NCBI GenBank assembly: GCA_003165095.1
Contig: PLSH01000068.1
Location: 4,370-13,732, forward strand
Length of the DNA stretch: 9,363 nucleotides
Direction of reading: 5' to 3'
Source of the DNA: Acidobacteriaceae bacterium
Lineage (GTDB): Bacteria > Acidobacteriota > Terriglobia > Terriglobales > Acidobacteriaceae
The notes under the pieces were generated by a model. It saw nothing but the letters and a program-made list of their open reading frames with translations. It was not told where the DNA came from and did not search any database. The position numbers and the translations under genes are program-made. The number at the start of each line of letters is the position of its first letter. The first letter of the stretch is position 1. Positions 1 through 6,853 of the stretch are shown piece by piece.

Positions 1-9
1 AGACCGGCG

Positions 10-1425
10 CTACAAGAGCGGCTCTTCCTGGGAGAGCGTTAGCTCGCCTTCCCAGCGTGCTACCACCGCTGCTGCCATGCAGTTGCCGATGACGTTCATG
101 GCGGTTCGTCCCATATCCATTACGGCGTCCACGCCGAGGAGCATCATTACGGCGGCAGCGGGAATGTGGAAGGAGCCGGCGACGGCCATGAGGACGACGA
201 GGGTTGCGCGGGGCACGCCGGCCACGCCTTTACTGGTGAGCAGCAGCGTGGCCAGCATCACGATCTGCTCGCCCGCGGAGAGGTGAATGCCGGCGGCCTG
301 CGCGGCAAAGATGGCCGCCATGGAGAGATAGATGCTGGAACCGGTCATGTTGAAGCTGTAGCCGGTGGGTATGACGAAGGAGACGATCCAGCGCGGCACG
401 CCAAACGCTTCCATGCGCTCCATGGCCAGGGGTAGCGCGGCTTCAGAACTGGTGGTGGCAAAGCCGAGGGCCGCGGGTTCGGCCACGGCCGCGGCAAAAC
501 GGCGCAGGGGAATGCGCGCGATCAGGAGGATGGGCGCCAGCACCAGCAGTACGAATGCAATCAGAGTTGCGTAGCCTGTAACCACCAGCTTGAGCAGGGG
601 CAGCATCGTGGCCAGTCCCATGCTACCGACGGTGTAGGCCAGCGCCGCGCCGGCCGCCAACGGGGCCATGTACATGACAAAGCGCGTGAGGCGAAACATG
701 GTTTCAGTGAGCGCCCGCAACACGCTCACCAGCGGAGCGCGACGCTTTTCCGGCAGGGTGGCGAGCGCAGTTCCAAACAGCAGGGCGAAGATGGCTACCT
801 GTAGGATCTGGTTCTGAGCTACGGCCTGGGCAATGTTCTCAGGGAATATGTTCAGCAGAATATCCTGCCAATTAGCTGGGCGAGCGACGGGCGCGGCAAC
901 CTGAGCGGCCGCGGGCAGCGTCAGGCCTACCCCGGCGCGCGATAGGTTGATGGCGATGGTCCCGAAGATCAGGCCGAGGGTGGTGACGGCCTCAAAAAAG
1001 ACAATCGACTTGAGGGCGACGCGCCCCACGCCGCGCAGCTCGTTGTGACCCGCGATGCCGGTGACGATGCCGCCAAAGATGAGCGGGGCGACGATCATGC
1101 GAATCAGGCGCAGGAAGATTTCGCCGAGGAAATGGGTTTGCGCAGCGCATCGCGGCGCATCCACGCCGAGCACGGCGCCGGCAAGCATGGCGAAGAAGGT
1201 CCACATCAGCAGCGAGCGGCGGCGCACGGCAAAGGGAACAAAGAGACCGACGCCGATCCAGCGAAGGGCGACGGCAATCTCCGCTCGAGAGTGAAGCAGC
1301 GTAGCCGCGAGGCCGGCCGCGAACAGAACGGCTGCCGCGGCGGCGAGAGCGCGAAACACTTTTTCGCCGGAATGCAAATCCTGCGAGGTGGTGGTGGGGC
1401 GCAGCGATGGATCTTGTGATTCCAA
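10..1425 (-). CDS. Dicarboxylate/amino acid:cation symporter (DAACS family)
   Basis: Inner-membrane secondary transporter that probably takes up C4-dicarboxylates or acidic amino acids with Na+ or H+ (family knowledge for GltP/DctA/GltPh). The core signatures are present in order: TTSSEAALP at 324-332 (hairpin 1), NMTGSS at 359-364 (TM7 motif), SKGVAGVP at 398-405 (hairpin 2) and DAVMDMGRTAMN at 433-444 (TM8). By alignment in my head D437, R440, T441 and N444 match GltPh D394, R397, T398 and N401. The Arg favours substrates with an acidic side chain. N448 replaces the GltPh sodium-ligand Asp405. At 471 aa it is longer than the usual 410-440, because about 70 extra residues with two hydrophobic stretches (24-44, 51-68) precede the canonical first helix. 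The start is uncertain: TTG at 1425 has only a weak GGA behind it, and GTG at 1359 is an alternative. It lies 72 bp downstream of the zinc-ribbon gene on the same strand. The exact substrate cannot be read from the sequence. Confidence 0.93.
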   Translation of the reverse strand: MESQDPSLRPTTTSQDLHSGEKVFRALAAAAAVLFAAGLAATLLHSRAEIAVALRWIGVGLFVPFAVRRRSLLMWTFFAMLAGAVLGVDAPRCAAQTHFLGEIFLRLIRMIVAPLIFGGIVTGIAGHNELRGVGRVALKSIVFFEAVTTLGLIFGTIAINLSRAGVGLTLPAAAQVAAPVARPANWQDILLNIFPENIAQAVAQNQILQVAIFALLFGTALATLPEKRRAPLVSVLRALTETMFRLTRFVMYMAPLAAGAALAYTVGSMGLATMLPLLKLVVTGYATLIAFVLLVLAPILLIARIPLRRFAAAVAEPAALGFATTSSEAALPLAMERMEAFGVPRWIVSFVIPTGYSFNMTGSSIYLSMAAIFAAQAAGIHLSAGEQIVMLATLLLTSKGVAGVPRATLVVLMAVAGSFHIPAAAVMMLLGVDAVMDMGRTAMNVIGNCMAAAVVARWEGELTLSQEEPLL

Positions 1426-1497
1426 GGTTCCATTATGCTATGTCAACCGGTTTGAGGAAAAAGGCCTGGAGGCTGAGCGCGGAGATTTCGATGGGAT

Positions 1498-1857
1498 CTA
1501 AGAGCTGGAGCCCGTGGTCGAGCTTGGCGAGGCAGGGGATGAGGCCGCAGGCGCGGACGCGGGTGTAGCTGCCTTGCTTTCGCCCGCAGTGGACGGCTTG
1601 GCGGATTCTGTCCCGGCTGATCCGGCGTCGGATTTGACCGTGGATTCAGAACCAGATTCCGACGCAGGCGCGGAACTCTTGGACGCGTAGTCGTTCACGT
1701 ACCATCCAGCGCCCTTGAACTGCAGGCGTGGCGCGGTCGGCGGCCGTTCCAGCGCGCCGCCGCACTTGGGGCATACTTTTTCCGGTTCGGCGCTGAAATT
1801 CTGGATTTTCTCAAAAAGATGGCCGCATTGGGTGCAGCGGTAGGCATACAACGGCAA
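1498..1857 (-). CDS. FmdB-family zinc ribbon protein with Ser/Ala/Pro-rich tail
   Basis: Small cytoplasmic protein of the FmdB putative regulatory family (zinc ribbon); the molecular role of the family is poorly known. The product opens (M)PLYAYRCTQCG, the standard FmdB opening, and has two Cys pairs, C8/C11 and C29/C32, forming one zinc ribbon. It continues with the family-typical FKGAGWYVNDYA at 48-59. The remaining ~60 residues are low-complexity Ser/Ala/Thr/Pro/Glu and probably disordered. I chose TTG at 1857 (119 aa) over an upstream in-frame TTG at 1926. It puts the family N-terminus at residue 1, AAGGGG lies 8 nt upstream, and a promoter -10 box falls between the two starts, so the longer form would not be transcribed from it. 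The gene follows DUF2911 by 133 bp and precedes the symporter by 72 bp. The family call is firm; the function is unknown. Confidence 0.88.
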   Translation of the reverse strand: MPLYAYRCTQCGHLFEKIQNFSAEPEKVCPKCGGALERPPTAPRLQFKGAGWYVNDYASKSSAPASESGSESTVKSDAGSAGTESAKPSTAGESKAATPASAPAASSPASPSSTTGSSS

Positions 1858-1865
1858 GGCGATTA

Positions 1866-1871
1866 CCCCTT
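1866..1871 (-). promoter_or_regulatory. Shine-Dalgarno site deciding the TTG start of the zinc-ribbon gene
   Basis: On the minus strand this reads AAGGGG and ends 8 nt before the TTG at 1857. It is the main translational evidence for the shorter 119-aa form that starts at the conserved PLYAYRC. Confidence 0.6.
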
Positions 1872-1895
1872 CGGAACAGAATTCCCACTCTTTCC

Positions 1896-1926
1896 ATTGT
1901 ACCGGGAGGGCGGTGATTCCATTCAA
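1896..1926 (-). promoter_or_regulatory. Sigma70-like promoter of the zinc-ribbon gene
   Basis: Reading the minus strand, TTGAAT (1926-1921) is the -35 box and TACAAT (1901-1896) the -10 box, with a 19-nt spacer. The -10 differs from TATAAT at one base; the spacer is slightly long. Predicted transcription starts near 1889, about 30 nt before the TTG start. The -35 hexamer itself contains the upstream TTG that the longest open frame would use as a start codon. Confidence 0.5.
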
Positions 1927-1990
1927 GAATTGGCCGCCCCGTCCCGTTCACACCGTGCCGTTGCCGGCCATGGGCTTCAACGTACCCGAA

Positions 1991-2536
1991 TCAATGCACC
2001 TTGATGTGGACCGAGGCGCTCACATTCTCCCATGCGAGGGTGAGAGTGCCTTTGCCGCCGCCGTTGTCGGTGAGCGTGTACTTGAGGTTCTCAACCAGTG
2101 CAGGAGGCGTGGCCATGGTCATCGTCGTTTTGCCGAGATCCTGCGTTCCGTCGTACCTGAGGCCCCACTCGCCGTTCTGCTTGTTCACAATCAAGACCCA
2201 GTTGGCGGGGTCGGAGATGTCGACAAAGATCGTGTAGGTGCCGGCGGGAACATTCAAATCGCCGATGGTCAGGTCGGCGTCAGTGTGCAGCGTGGTGGCC
2301 GGATTAGCGCCGGCGCGCCATACCGGGTAGTGCGGATCGTGGCTAATGAGCCCGTCTTTGGTGAAGATGTGCCCAGCGCGGCCCTTGACTCCGGGCGAGT
2401 TATAGGAAATGGTGACGGATTTGCCGCCGATGGTGGCCGACTCCTTCGCGGGCGGGCTGGCGGGCGGTTTCTGCTGCGCAAACAGGGTTACGGCTCCGAG
2501 CACAAGCCCCGTACAACAGATGAGCAGACGCTTCAT
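1991..2536 (-). CDS. Secreted DUF2911 domain protein
   Basis: Exported protein of unknown function, 181 aa. Residues 1-20 form a signal peptide (MKRLL start, hydrophobic core, TLFA|QQ cleavage). The rest matches the DUF2911 pattern. After an N-terminal strand with ISYNSPGVKGRAGHIF (43-58) comes the hallmark VWRAGANPATTLH (72-84), then IGDLNVPAGTYTIFVD (91-106) and NWVLIVNKQNGEWG (112-125). These proteins are predicted to be compact beta-rich domains, common in Acidobacteriota and Bacteroidota, with no established activity. The start is secure: GGAGGA sits 4 nt before the ATG. Cys7 and Cys8 lie before the hydrophobic core, so they do not make a convincing lipobox. It is the first gene of the minus-strand block and is divergent from prpB. 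No promoter stands out in the gap. Confidence 0.9.
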   Translation of the reverse strand: MKRLLICCTGLVLGAVTLFAQQKPPASPPAKESATIGGKSVTISYNSPGVKGRAGHIFTKDGLISHDPHYPVWRAGANPATTLHTDADLTIGDLNVPAGTYTIFVDISDPANWVLIVNKQNGEWGLRYDGTQDLGKTTMTMATPPALVENLKYTLTDNGGGKGTLTLAWENVSASVHIKVH

Positions 2537-2684
2537 GTGATCCTCCGGGCAGAGACCATTTGAAATGAGGATGGCCCCGGCGGGTTGATTGTCGCACCGC
2601 GCGCCCCGGTAGGGCTACTCCCAGGTGCGGCCCACCCCGAGGCGCCGGCCAAGTATGCCGAGCGGGAAATGACTGCGAGCGGCC

Positions 2685-2693
2685 TGTTATGAT
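2685..2693 (+). promoter_or_regulatory. Candidate extended -10 promoter for prpB
   Basis: TGT directly followed by TATGAT gives an extended -10 (TGnTATAAT-like, one mismatch in the hexamer). No good -35 lies 16-18 nt upstream, which an extended -10 can tolerate. Initiation near 2700 would leave a very short leader starting at about the AAGGAA ribosome-binding site (2701-2706). That is tight and lowers confidence. Confidence 0.35.
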
Positions 2694-2711
2694 GCGGCGA
2701 AAGGAATCGGT

Positions 2712-3614
2712 ATGGAAGCGAGTCGCAGTCACGAGTCGGCGGGAGCGCGTTTTTGGGCCGCGGTCGAGGCAGAGAAGCCCTTGCAGGTGGCCGGCGCCAT
2801 CAACGCTTACACCGCGCGGCTGGCTGAGGCGACGGGGTTCCGCGCGCTTTATCTTTCGGGCGGCGGGGTGGCCGCCAATTCGCTGGGATTGCCGGACCTG
2901 GGCATCAGCACCATGGAAGACGTGCTGACGGACGTCCGGCGCATCACCGACGCTTCCCTGCTGCCGCTGCTGGTGGACATCGACACCGGGTGGGGCGGAG
3001 CGTTCAACATTGCGCGGGCGATACGGTCGTTGACGAAAGCGGGCGCGGCGGCGGTGCACATCGAGGATCAGGCAAGCGCCAAGCGCTGCGGCCATCGCCC
3101 CGGCAAGGAACTGGTCGCGGCCGAAGAGATGGTGGATCGCATCAAGGCCGCGGTGGACGCGCGCAGCGACGCAAAATTCGCGATCATGGCGCGGACTGAC
3201 GCCCTGGCCAACGAGGGACTGGCACGAGCCATCGAACGGGCGCAGGCTTACGTAGCCGCAGGCGCCGACATGATCTTCGCCGAAGCGGTTACGGAGGCGT
3301 CGATGTACACCGAATTCCGCAAGGCTGTGGGCGTGCCGATTCTGGCCAACATCACGGAGTTCGGCCAAACGCCGCTCTACACGCGCGAGGAGCTAGCGGC
3401 CGCGGGTGTGGACATTATTCTTTACTGCTGCGCGGCTTATCGCGCCATGAACGCCGCGGCGCTGAAGGTTTATGAAGCGATTCGCTCCGAGGGGACGCAG
3501 CGGAATGTGGTGGGGCTGATGCAGTCGCGCGCCGACCTTTACAAGTATCTGGATTACCACGCTTACGAGCAGAAGCTTGATGAGCTTTTCGCCAGGGACA
3601 AGGAAACAAAGTAG
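2712..3614 (+). CDS. prpB: 2-methylisocitrate lyase PrpB
   Basis: Cytoplasmic lyase of the isocitrate lyase/PEP mutase superfamily. It splits (2R,3S)-2-methylisocitrate into pyruvate and succinate, the last step of the methylcitrate cycle. The 300 aa match the PrpB length. Visible motifs are YLSGGGVAA (47-55), the metal-binding DIDTGWG (89-95), HIED (116-119), the catalytic loop KRCGH (124-128, with C126 as the expected acid/base), ARTDAL (160-165), E191 and NITEFG (213-218). The C-terminal RAMN...EGTQ and [14 protein letters not shown] stretches are also PrpB-like rather than ICL-like. One oddity is [12 protein letters not shown] at 236-247, where PrpB of enterics has LYPLSAFRAMN; the Pro and Leu become Cys-Cys. 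The start ATG has AAGGAA 5 nt upstream. It is first in the prp operon, with a 48-bp gap to prpC. An isocitrate or dimethylmalate lyase is possible alone, but the prpC and prpD neighbours argue for PrpB. Confidence 0.92.
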   Translation: MEASRSHESAGARFWAAVEAEKPLQVAGAINAYTARLAEATGFRALYLSGGGVAANSLGLPDLGISTMEDVLTDVRRITDASLLPLLVDIDTGWGGAFNIARAIRSLTKAGAAAVHIEDQASAKRCGHRPGKELVAAEEMVDRIKAAVDARSDAKFAIMARTDALANEGLARAIERAQAYVAAGADMIFAEAVTEASMYTEFRKAVGVPILANITEFGQTPLYTREELAAAGVDIILYCCAAYRAMNAAALKVYEAIRSEGTQRNVVGLMQSRADLYKYLDYHAYEQKLDELFARDKETK

Positions 3615-3639
3615 ACATACCCGGCGTCGATCCTATACT
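3612..3639 (+). promoter_or_regulatory. Internal sigma70-like promoter before prpC
   Basis: TAGACA (3612-3617, five of six to TTGACA), a 16-nt spacer and TATACT (3634-3639, five of six to TATAAT). The -35 box begins on the TAG stop codon of prpB. Predicted initiation near 3646 gives a leader of about 17 nt that contains GGAG (3652-3655), 7 nt before the prpC ATG. This is the best promoter match I found in the window. Confidence 0.6.
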
Positions 3640-3662
3640 TTGATGCTCTTCGGAGAATTGTC

Positions 3663-4817
3663 ATGAGTGAAGCTTCCCCGGCTCCCTTCAAACCCAAAAA
3701 GTCTGTGGCGCTGTCGGGCACGGCGGCGGGCGAAACGGCAATCTGCACAGTGGGCCAGAGCGGCAACGACCTGCACTATCGCGGCTACGACATTGCCGAC
3801 CTGGCCACGCACTGCGAGTTTGCCGAAGTGGCGCACTTGCTGATCCACGGCAAGCTGCCCACCGCCGGGGAGCTCGCTGCATACAAAAAACGGCTGCTTG
3901 GGCTGCGCAGTTTGCCGGCCGAAGTGAAGCAGGCCCTCGAGCAACTACCCGCGCACGCACACCCCATGGACGTGTTGCGCACCGGCGTCTCCGTCCTCGG
4001 CTGCTTGCGGCCTGAGGCCGAAGACCACAACGAAGCCGGCGCGCGCGACATTGCCGACGCGCTCCTGGCCTCGCAGCCGTCGATGCTTCTCTACTGGCAT
4101 CACTTTGCACGCAACGGAAAACGCATAGCGGTTGACGCCGACAGCGAGCCGCTCGCCGCGCATTTTCTCCATTTGTTGCACGGCAGGCCGCCCAGCATGG
4201 AGTGGGTTCGGGCCATGCAGGTTTCGCTCATCCTCTACGCCGAGCACGAGTTCAACGCTTCCACATTTACGGCGCGCGTGATTGCCGGCACCGGTTCCGA
4301 CATATACTCGTGCGTCGCCGGCGCCATCGGCGCGCTCAAGGGGCCCAAGCACGGCGGTGCCAATGAAGTGGCGCTCGTCATCCAGCAGCGCTACGCTTCG
4401 CCCGCCGAGGCCGACACCGATATCCGCCGCCGCGTCGCCAATCATGAGGTCGTCATCGGCTTCGGCCACCCGGTCTACACCATCAGCGATCCGCGCAGCG
4501 ACATCATCAAGGAGCAGGCGCGCAAGCTCGCAGTCAACGACGATGGCCGGCGCCTCTTCTCGATCGCCGAGCGCATCGAGACCACCATGCACGACGCGAA
4601 ACGGATGTTTCCGAATCTCGATTGGTACTCGGCCGTGGCGTATCATCTGATGGGTATTCCGGTTGAACTCTTCACACCCATTTTCGTGATGGCGCGAACT
4701 GCCGGTTGGGCCGCGCACGTGATCGAGCAGCGCCAGGACGGCAAGATCATTCGGCCTTCGGCCGTCTACACGGGGCCTGAGGATCTGGAGTTTGTTCCGA
4801 TTGCGGAGCGGGATTGA
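3663..4817 (+). CDS. prpC: 2-methylcitrate synthase PrpC
   Basis: Cytoplasmic citrate-synthase-fold enzyme that condenses propionyl-CoA with oxaloacetate to 2-methylcitrate and usually also accepts acetyl-CoA. The length of 384 aa fits PrpC rather than the ~430-aa type II GltA. The catalytic triad is visible: H230 in [10 protein letters not shown] (226-235), H269 in IGFGHPVYT (265-273) and D320 in [10 protein letters not shown] (318-327), matching E. coli PrpC H235, H274 and D325. Other PrpC-typical segments are [11 protein letters not shown] (100-110), LLYWHH (142-147), [10 protein letters not shown] (192-201) and the C-terminal [16 protein letters not shown] (352-367). The start ATG has GGAG 7 nt upstream. 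It lies 48 bp after prpB, and an internal promoter in that gap could give it expression independent of prpB. Downstream it meets a small secreted-protein gene. Use as the main citrate synthase cannot be excluded from sequence. Confidence 0.93.
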   Translation: MSEASPAPFKPKKSVALSGTAAGETAICTVGQSGNDLHYRGYDIADLATHCEFAEVAHLLIHGKLPTAGELAAYKKRLLGLRSLPAEVKQALEQLPAHAHPMDVLRTGVSVLGCLRPEAEDHNEAGARDIADALLASQPSMLLYWHHFARNGKRIAVDADSEPLAAHFLHLLHGRPPSMEWVRAMQVSLILYAEHEFNASTFTARVIAGTGSDIYSCVAGAIGALKGPKHGGANEVALVIQQRYASPAEADTDIRRRVANHEVVIGFGHPVYTISDPRSDIIKEQARKLAVNDDGRRLFSIAERIETTMHDAKRMFPNLDWYSAVAYHLMGIPVELFTPIFVMARTAGWAAHVIEQRQDGKIIRPSAVYTGPEDLEFVPIAERD

Positions 4818-4840
4818 AGCAGGGGCGGCAAATGTATCCT
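4814..4840 (+). promoter_or_regulatory. Weak candidate promoter before the small secreted-protein gene
   Basis: TTGAAG (4814-4819), a 15-nt spacer and TATCCT (4835-4840); each box matches consensus at four of six positions. The -35 overlaps the TGA stop of prpC, the same layout as the stronger promoter before prpC. The spacer is short, so this is only a candidate. Confidence 0.25.
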
Positions 4841-4859
4841 GATGACGGGAATTAACGCC

Positions 4860-5306
4860 ATGAAAAAGCTGCTTAGCTTGGCGGTGCTTCTGATTTCGCT
4901 GTCGGCTCATGCGCAAAGTAGCGCCGCATCCGACTTGGATAGGGCAAGAGAACTGCTCAAGGCCCGGGCGATCGAAAGGGTTATGGTCCTCCGCATCCCT
5001 GACGATGTGACGACTCGAACCAACGTGACCCAGGAGTGGATGCGCAAGGATTCCTCCTATACGGTCACTCTCAATGAAGGCTTTGAACCGGCGCTCAGTT
5101 CCTTACTCGACGATGTGACCGCTACAAAATCCGAAAGAGAATCCGATTTGCGTTGGGGTCTCCTCGTGTACGACCGAAGTGGCCGCGAAGTAGCGTCGCT
5201 TTTTGTTGATCATTTTGGAAAAACCGGTTACGTCAATGGTAAGAGCGCTGAATTCAGTCTGAATATGAGCGAACGGATGCGCCGGTTTATCCGCGACCTC
5301 CGCTAA
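4860..5306 (+). CDS. Small secreted protein of unknown function inside the prp operon
   Basis: I do not recognise this protein. The preferred start at 4860 gives 148 aa with a clear signal peptide: MKK, a hydrophobic core LLSLAVLLISLS, and cleavage at AHA|Q (18/19), so it is predicted to be periplasmic or extracellular. GGGA about 9 nt upstream supports this start; an ATG at 4842 would add six residues before the MKK and has no well-placed ribosome site. The mature part begins with a charged helix-like stretch (DLDRARELLKARAIER, 25-40). It continues with alternating strands, a DRSGRE turn (105-110) and FVDHFGKTGYVNG (115-127), and ends in a basic stretch (SERMRRFIRDLR, 137-148). It contains no Cys and no catalytic motif I can name. 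GC is about 50% over 5041-5280, against about 65% over 4381-4620 in prpC (hand count). It sits 42 bp after prpC and 15 bp before prpD, so it is very likely co-transcribed. Its link to propionate metabolism is unknown. Confidence 0.8.
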   Translation: MKKLLSLAVLLISLSAHAQSSAASDLDRARELLKARAIERVMVLRIPDDVTTRTNVTQEWMRKDSSYTVTLNEGFEPALSSLLDDVTATKSERESDLRWGLLVYDRSGREVASLFVDHFGKTGYVNGKSAEFSLNMSERMRRFIRDLR

Positions 5307-5310
5307 GCCT

Positions 5311-5316
5311 GAGGTG
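5311..5316 (+). promoter_or_regulatory. Shine-Dalgarno site supporting the GTG start of prpD
   Basis: GAGGTG lies 5 nt before the GTG at 5322, within the 15-bp gap after the preceding gene. It fixes the non-ATG start, which also gives the usual PrpD length and N-terminus. Confidence 0.6.
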
Positions 5317-5321
5317 TCACA

Positions 5322-6770
5322 GTGTCCTCTCGAATCAGCAATGAACGGCCTGCGCCGGACAAAGTTCTCACGGACATTGCCGACTATGCGCTGAGCTACG
5401 AGATCGAGAGCGAACTGGCGTACACGACCGCGCGCTACTGCCTGATCGACACGCTGGGGTGCGGGCTGGAGGCGCTCGAATACCCCGCCTGCACCAAGCT
5501 GCTTGGGCCAATTGTGCCGGGAACAACCGTTCCCAACGGCGCGCGCGTTCCCGGCACCCGATTCGAGCTCGATCCGGTGCAGGCGGCGTTCAACATTGGC
5601 GCGATGATCCGCTGGCTGGACTTCAACGACACGTGGCTGGCGGCGGAGTGGGGCCATCCTTCAGACAATTTAGGCGGAATTCTGGCCACGGCCGATTGGC
5701 TTTCGCGGACTGCTGTGGCCAATGGTCAGCCGCCGCTGAATATGCGCGATGTGTTGACGGCCATGATCAAGGCACACGAGATTCAGGGCTGTATCGCACT
5801 TGAAAACTCGTTCAACAAGGTAGGCCTGGATCACGTGGTGCTGGTGAAGGTGGCTTCGACGGCGGTGGTGAGCCAGCTTCTCGGCCTGACGCGCGAGCAG
5901 ACCGTCAATGCGTTATCATTGGCCTGGGTTGACGGCCAGAGTTTGCGAACCTATCGCCACGCGCCCAACGCGGGCTCGCGCAAGAGCTGGGCGGCGGGCG
6001 ACGCCACCAGCCGAGCTGTTCGGTTGGCTTTGATGGCGCGCACCGGCGAAATGGGCTACCCCTCCGCACTCACCGCGAATACATGGGGCTTCTACGACGT
6101 TTCCTTCCGCAGCCAGGAGTTCAAATTCCAGCGGCCATACGGCTCCTACGTCATGGAGAATGTGCTGTTCAAAATCAGTTATCCGGCGGAGTTTCACGCG
6201 CAAACCGCCGTGGAAGCGGCGATGAAGTTGCGCGCATTGCTCGATCAGCGAGGGCTCACCACCGAGGCCATCAAAAAAATCACGATCCGCGCCCACGAGG
6301 CCTGCCTGCGCATCATCGACAAGCAAGGCCCGCTCGCGAACCCCGCCGACCGCGATCATTGCGTGCAATACATGATCGCCATCCCGCTGCTCTTTGGCCG
6401 TCTCACGGCCGGCGATTACGAGGACGCGGTTGCAGCCGATTCGAGGATCGACGCGCTACGCGCCAAAATGGAGTGCGTCGAGAATCCGGCCTTCAGCGCC
6501 GATTATCACGACCCCCAAAAACGGTCGATCGCCAACACACTTTGCGTGGAATTGAACGATGGCTCGCTGCTCGAAGAGACCGTGGAGTACCCAATCGGGC
6601 ATCGCCGACGCCGCGAAGAAGGGCTGCCCCTGCTGCAGGAGAAATTCAAAACCAACCTGCGCCGCATTTTTTCAGAGGAGCGCCAGCAACAGATACTTGG
6701 CGTCTCGCTCGACCGCGATAGCCTGGAGCAAATGCCGGTCAACGACTACGTCGATCTCTACGTGCCGTGA
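5322..6770 (+). CDS. prpD: 2-methylcitrate dehydratase PrpD
   Basis: Iron-sulfur-independent dehydratase of the MmgE/PrpD family. It converts 2-methylcitrate to 2-methyl-cis-aconitate, which an aconitase then hydrates for PrpB. The 482 aa are almost exactly the length of E. coli PrpD (483), and I recall long near-identical blocks: 42-68 ([16 protein letters not shown] onward), 84-129 (through [19 protein letters not shown] at 98-116), 150-183 ([16 protein letters not shown]), 201-260 ([16 protein letters not shown], then [19 protein letters not shown]), 271-300 and [12 protein letters not shown] at 340-351. It ends with [12 protein letters not shown] (471-482). It starts at GTG with GAGGTG upstream and follows the small secreted-protein gene by 15 bp, implying co-transcription. 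The enteric order prpB-prpC-prpD is kept apart from that inserted gene. prpE does not follow; the next gene is a peptidase behind a 120-bp gap. Confidence 0.96.
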   Translation: MSSRISNERPAPDKVLTDIADYALSYEIESELAYTTARYCLIDTLGCGLEALEYPACTKLLGPIVPGTTVPNGARVPGTRFELDPVQAAFNIGAMIRWLDFNDTWLAAEWGHPSDNLGGILATADWLSRTAVANGQPPLNMRDVLTAMIKAHEIQGCIALENSFNKVGLDHVVLVKVASTAVVSQLLGLTREQTVNALSLAWVDGQSLRTYRHAPNAGSRKSWAAGDATSRAVRLALMARTGEMGYPSALTANTWGFYDVSFRSQEFKFQRPYGSYVMENVLFKISYPAEFHAQTAVEAAMKLRALLDQRGLTTEAIKKITIRAHEACLRIIDKQGPLANPADRDHCVQYMIAIPLLFGRLTAGDYEDAVAADSRIDALRAKMECVENPAFSADYHDPQKRSIANTLCVELNDGSLLEETVEYPIGHRRRREEGLPLLQEKFKTNLRRIFSEERQQQILGVSLDRDSLEQMPVNDYVDLYVP

Positions 6771-6810
6771 CTTTTCCGTAGATAGAGCCCGGGATTGCCC
6801 GCCTCATCCA

Positions 6811-6838
6811 CGGCAGCTTACCGGGAGCGAAGCTGCTG
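6811..6838. other. Intergenic hairpin between prpD and the peptidase gene
   Basis: CGGCAGCTT (6811-6819) pairs with AAGCTGCTG (6830-6838) as a 9-bp stem with one G-U pair and a 10-nt loop. No T-run follows, so it is not a standard intrinsic terminator. It could protect or attenuate the 3' end of the prp transcript. It lies 40 bp after the prpD stop, directly upstream of the candidate -10 for the next gene. Confidence 0.5.
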
Positions 6839-6847
6839 CCGATGCTC

Positions 6848-6853
6848 TATATT
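6848..6853 (+). promoter_or_regulatory. Candidate -10 box for the metallopeptidase gene
   Basis: TATATT matches TATAAT at five of six positions. Initiation near 6860 would leave a leader of about 30 nt before the ATG at 6891. No convincing -35 is seen; that region is occupied by the 3' arm of the hairpin. Confidence 0.3.

Noticed and set aside
1458..1474. Possible terminator after the zinc-ribbon gene (short stem then five T on the minus strand)
   Set aside because: Only three G-C pairs can form with an acceptable loop; too weak to call.
1931..1978. Inverted TGGCCG/CGGCCA with an inner GCCG-GCAA-CGGC hairpin after the DUF2911 gene
   Set aside because: The outer stem is 6 bp over a long loop and no T-run follows; in GC-rich DNA this is expected by chance.
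2400..3368. 322-aa open frame on the minus strand opposite prpB
   Set aside because: It is antisense to a gene with clear catalytic motifs, is Arg/His/Gly-rich without any recognisable domain, and overlaps the DUF2911 start. It is typical of a frame opened by high GC.
3663..4817. Primary citrate synthase (gltA) instead of prpC
   Set aside because: The length, the C-terminal [13 protein letters not shown] segment and the prpB/prpD neighbours fit 2-methylcitrate synthase better, though dual use is possible.
4842..4859. Upstream ATG start for the small secreted protein
   Set aside because: It would add six residues before MKK, has AGGGG only at 16 nt, and overlaps the end of a possible -10 box. 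The ATG at 4860 gives a better ribosome site and a clean signal peptide.
3945..4916. 323-aa open frame on the minus strand opposite prpC
   Set aside because: Antisense to a well-supported citrate-synthase-family gene, with no domain or ribosome site.
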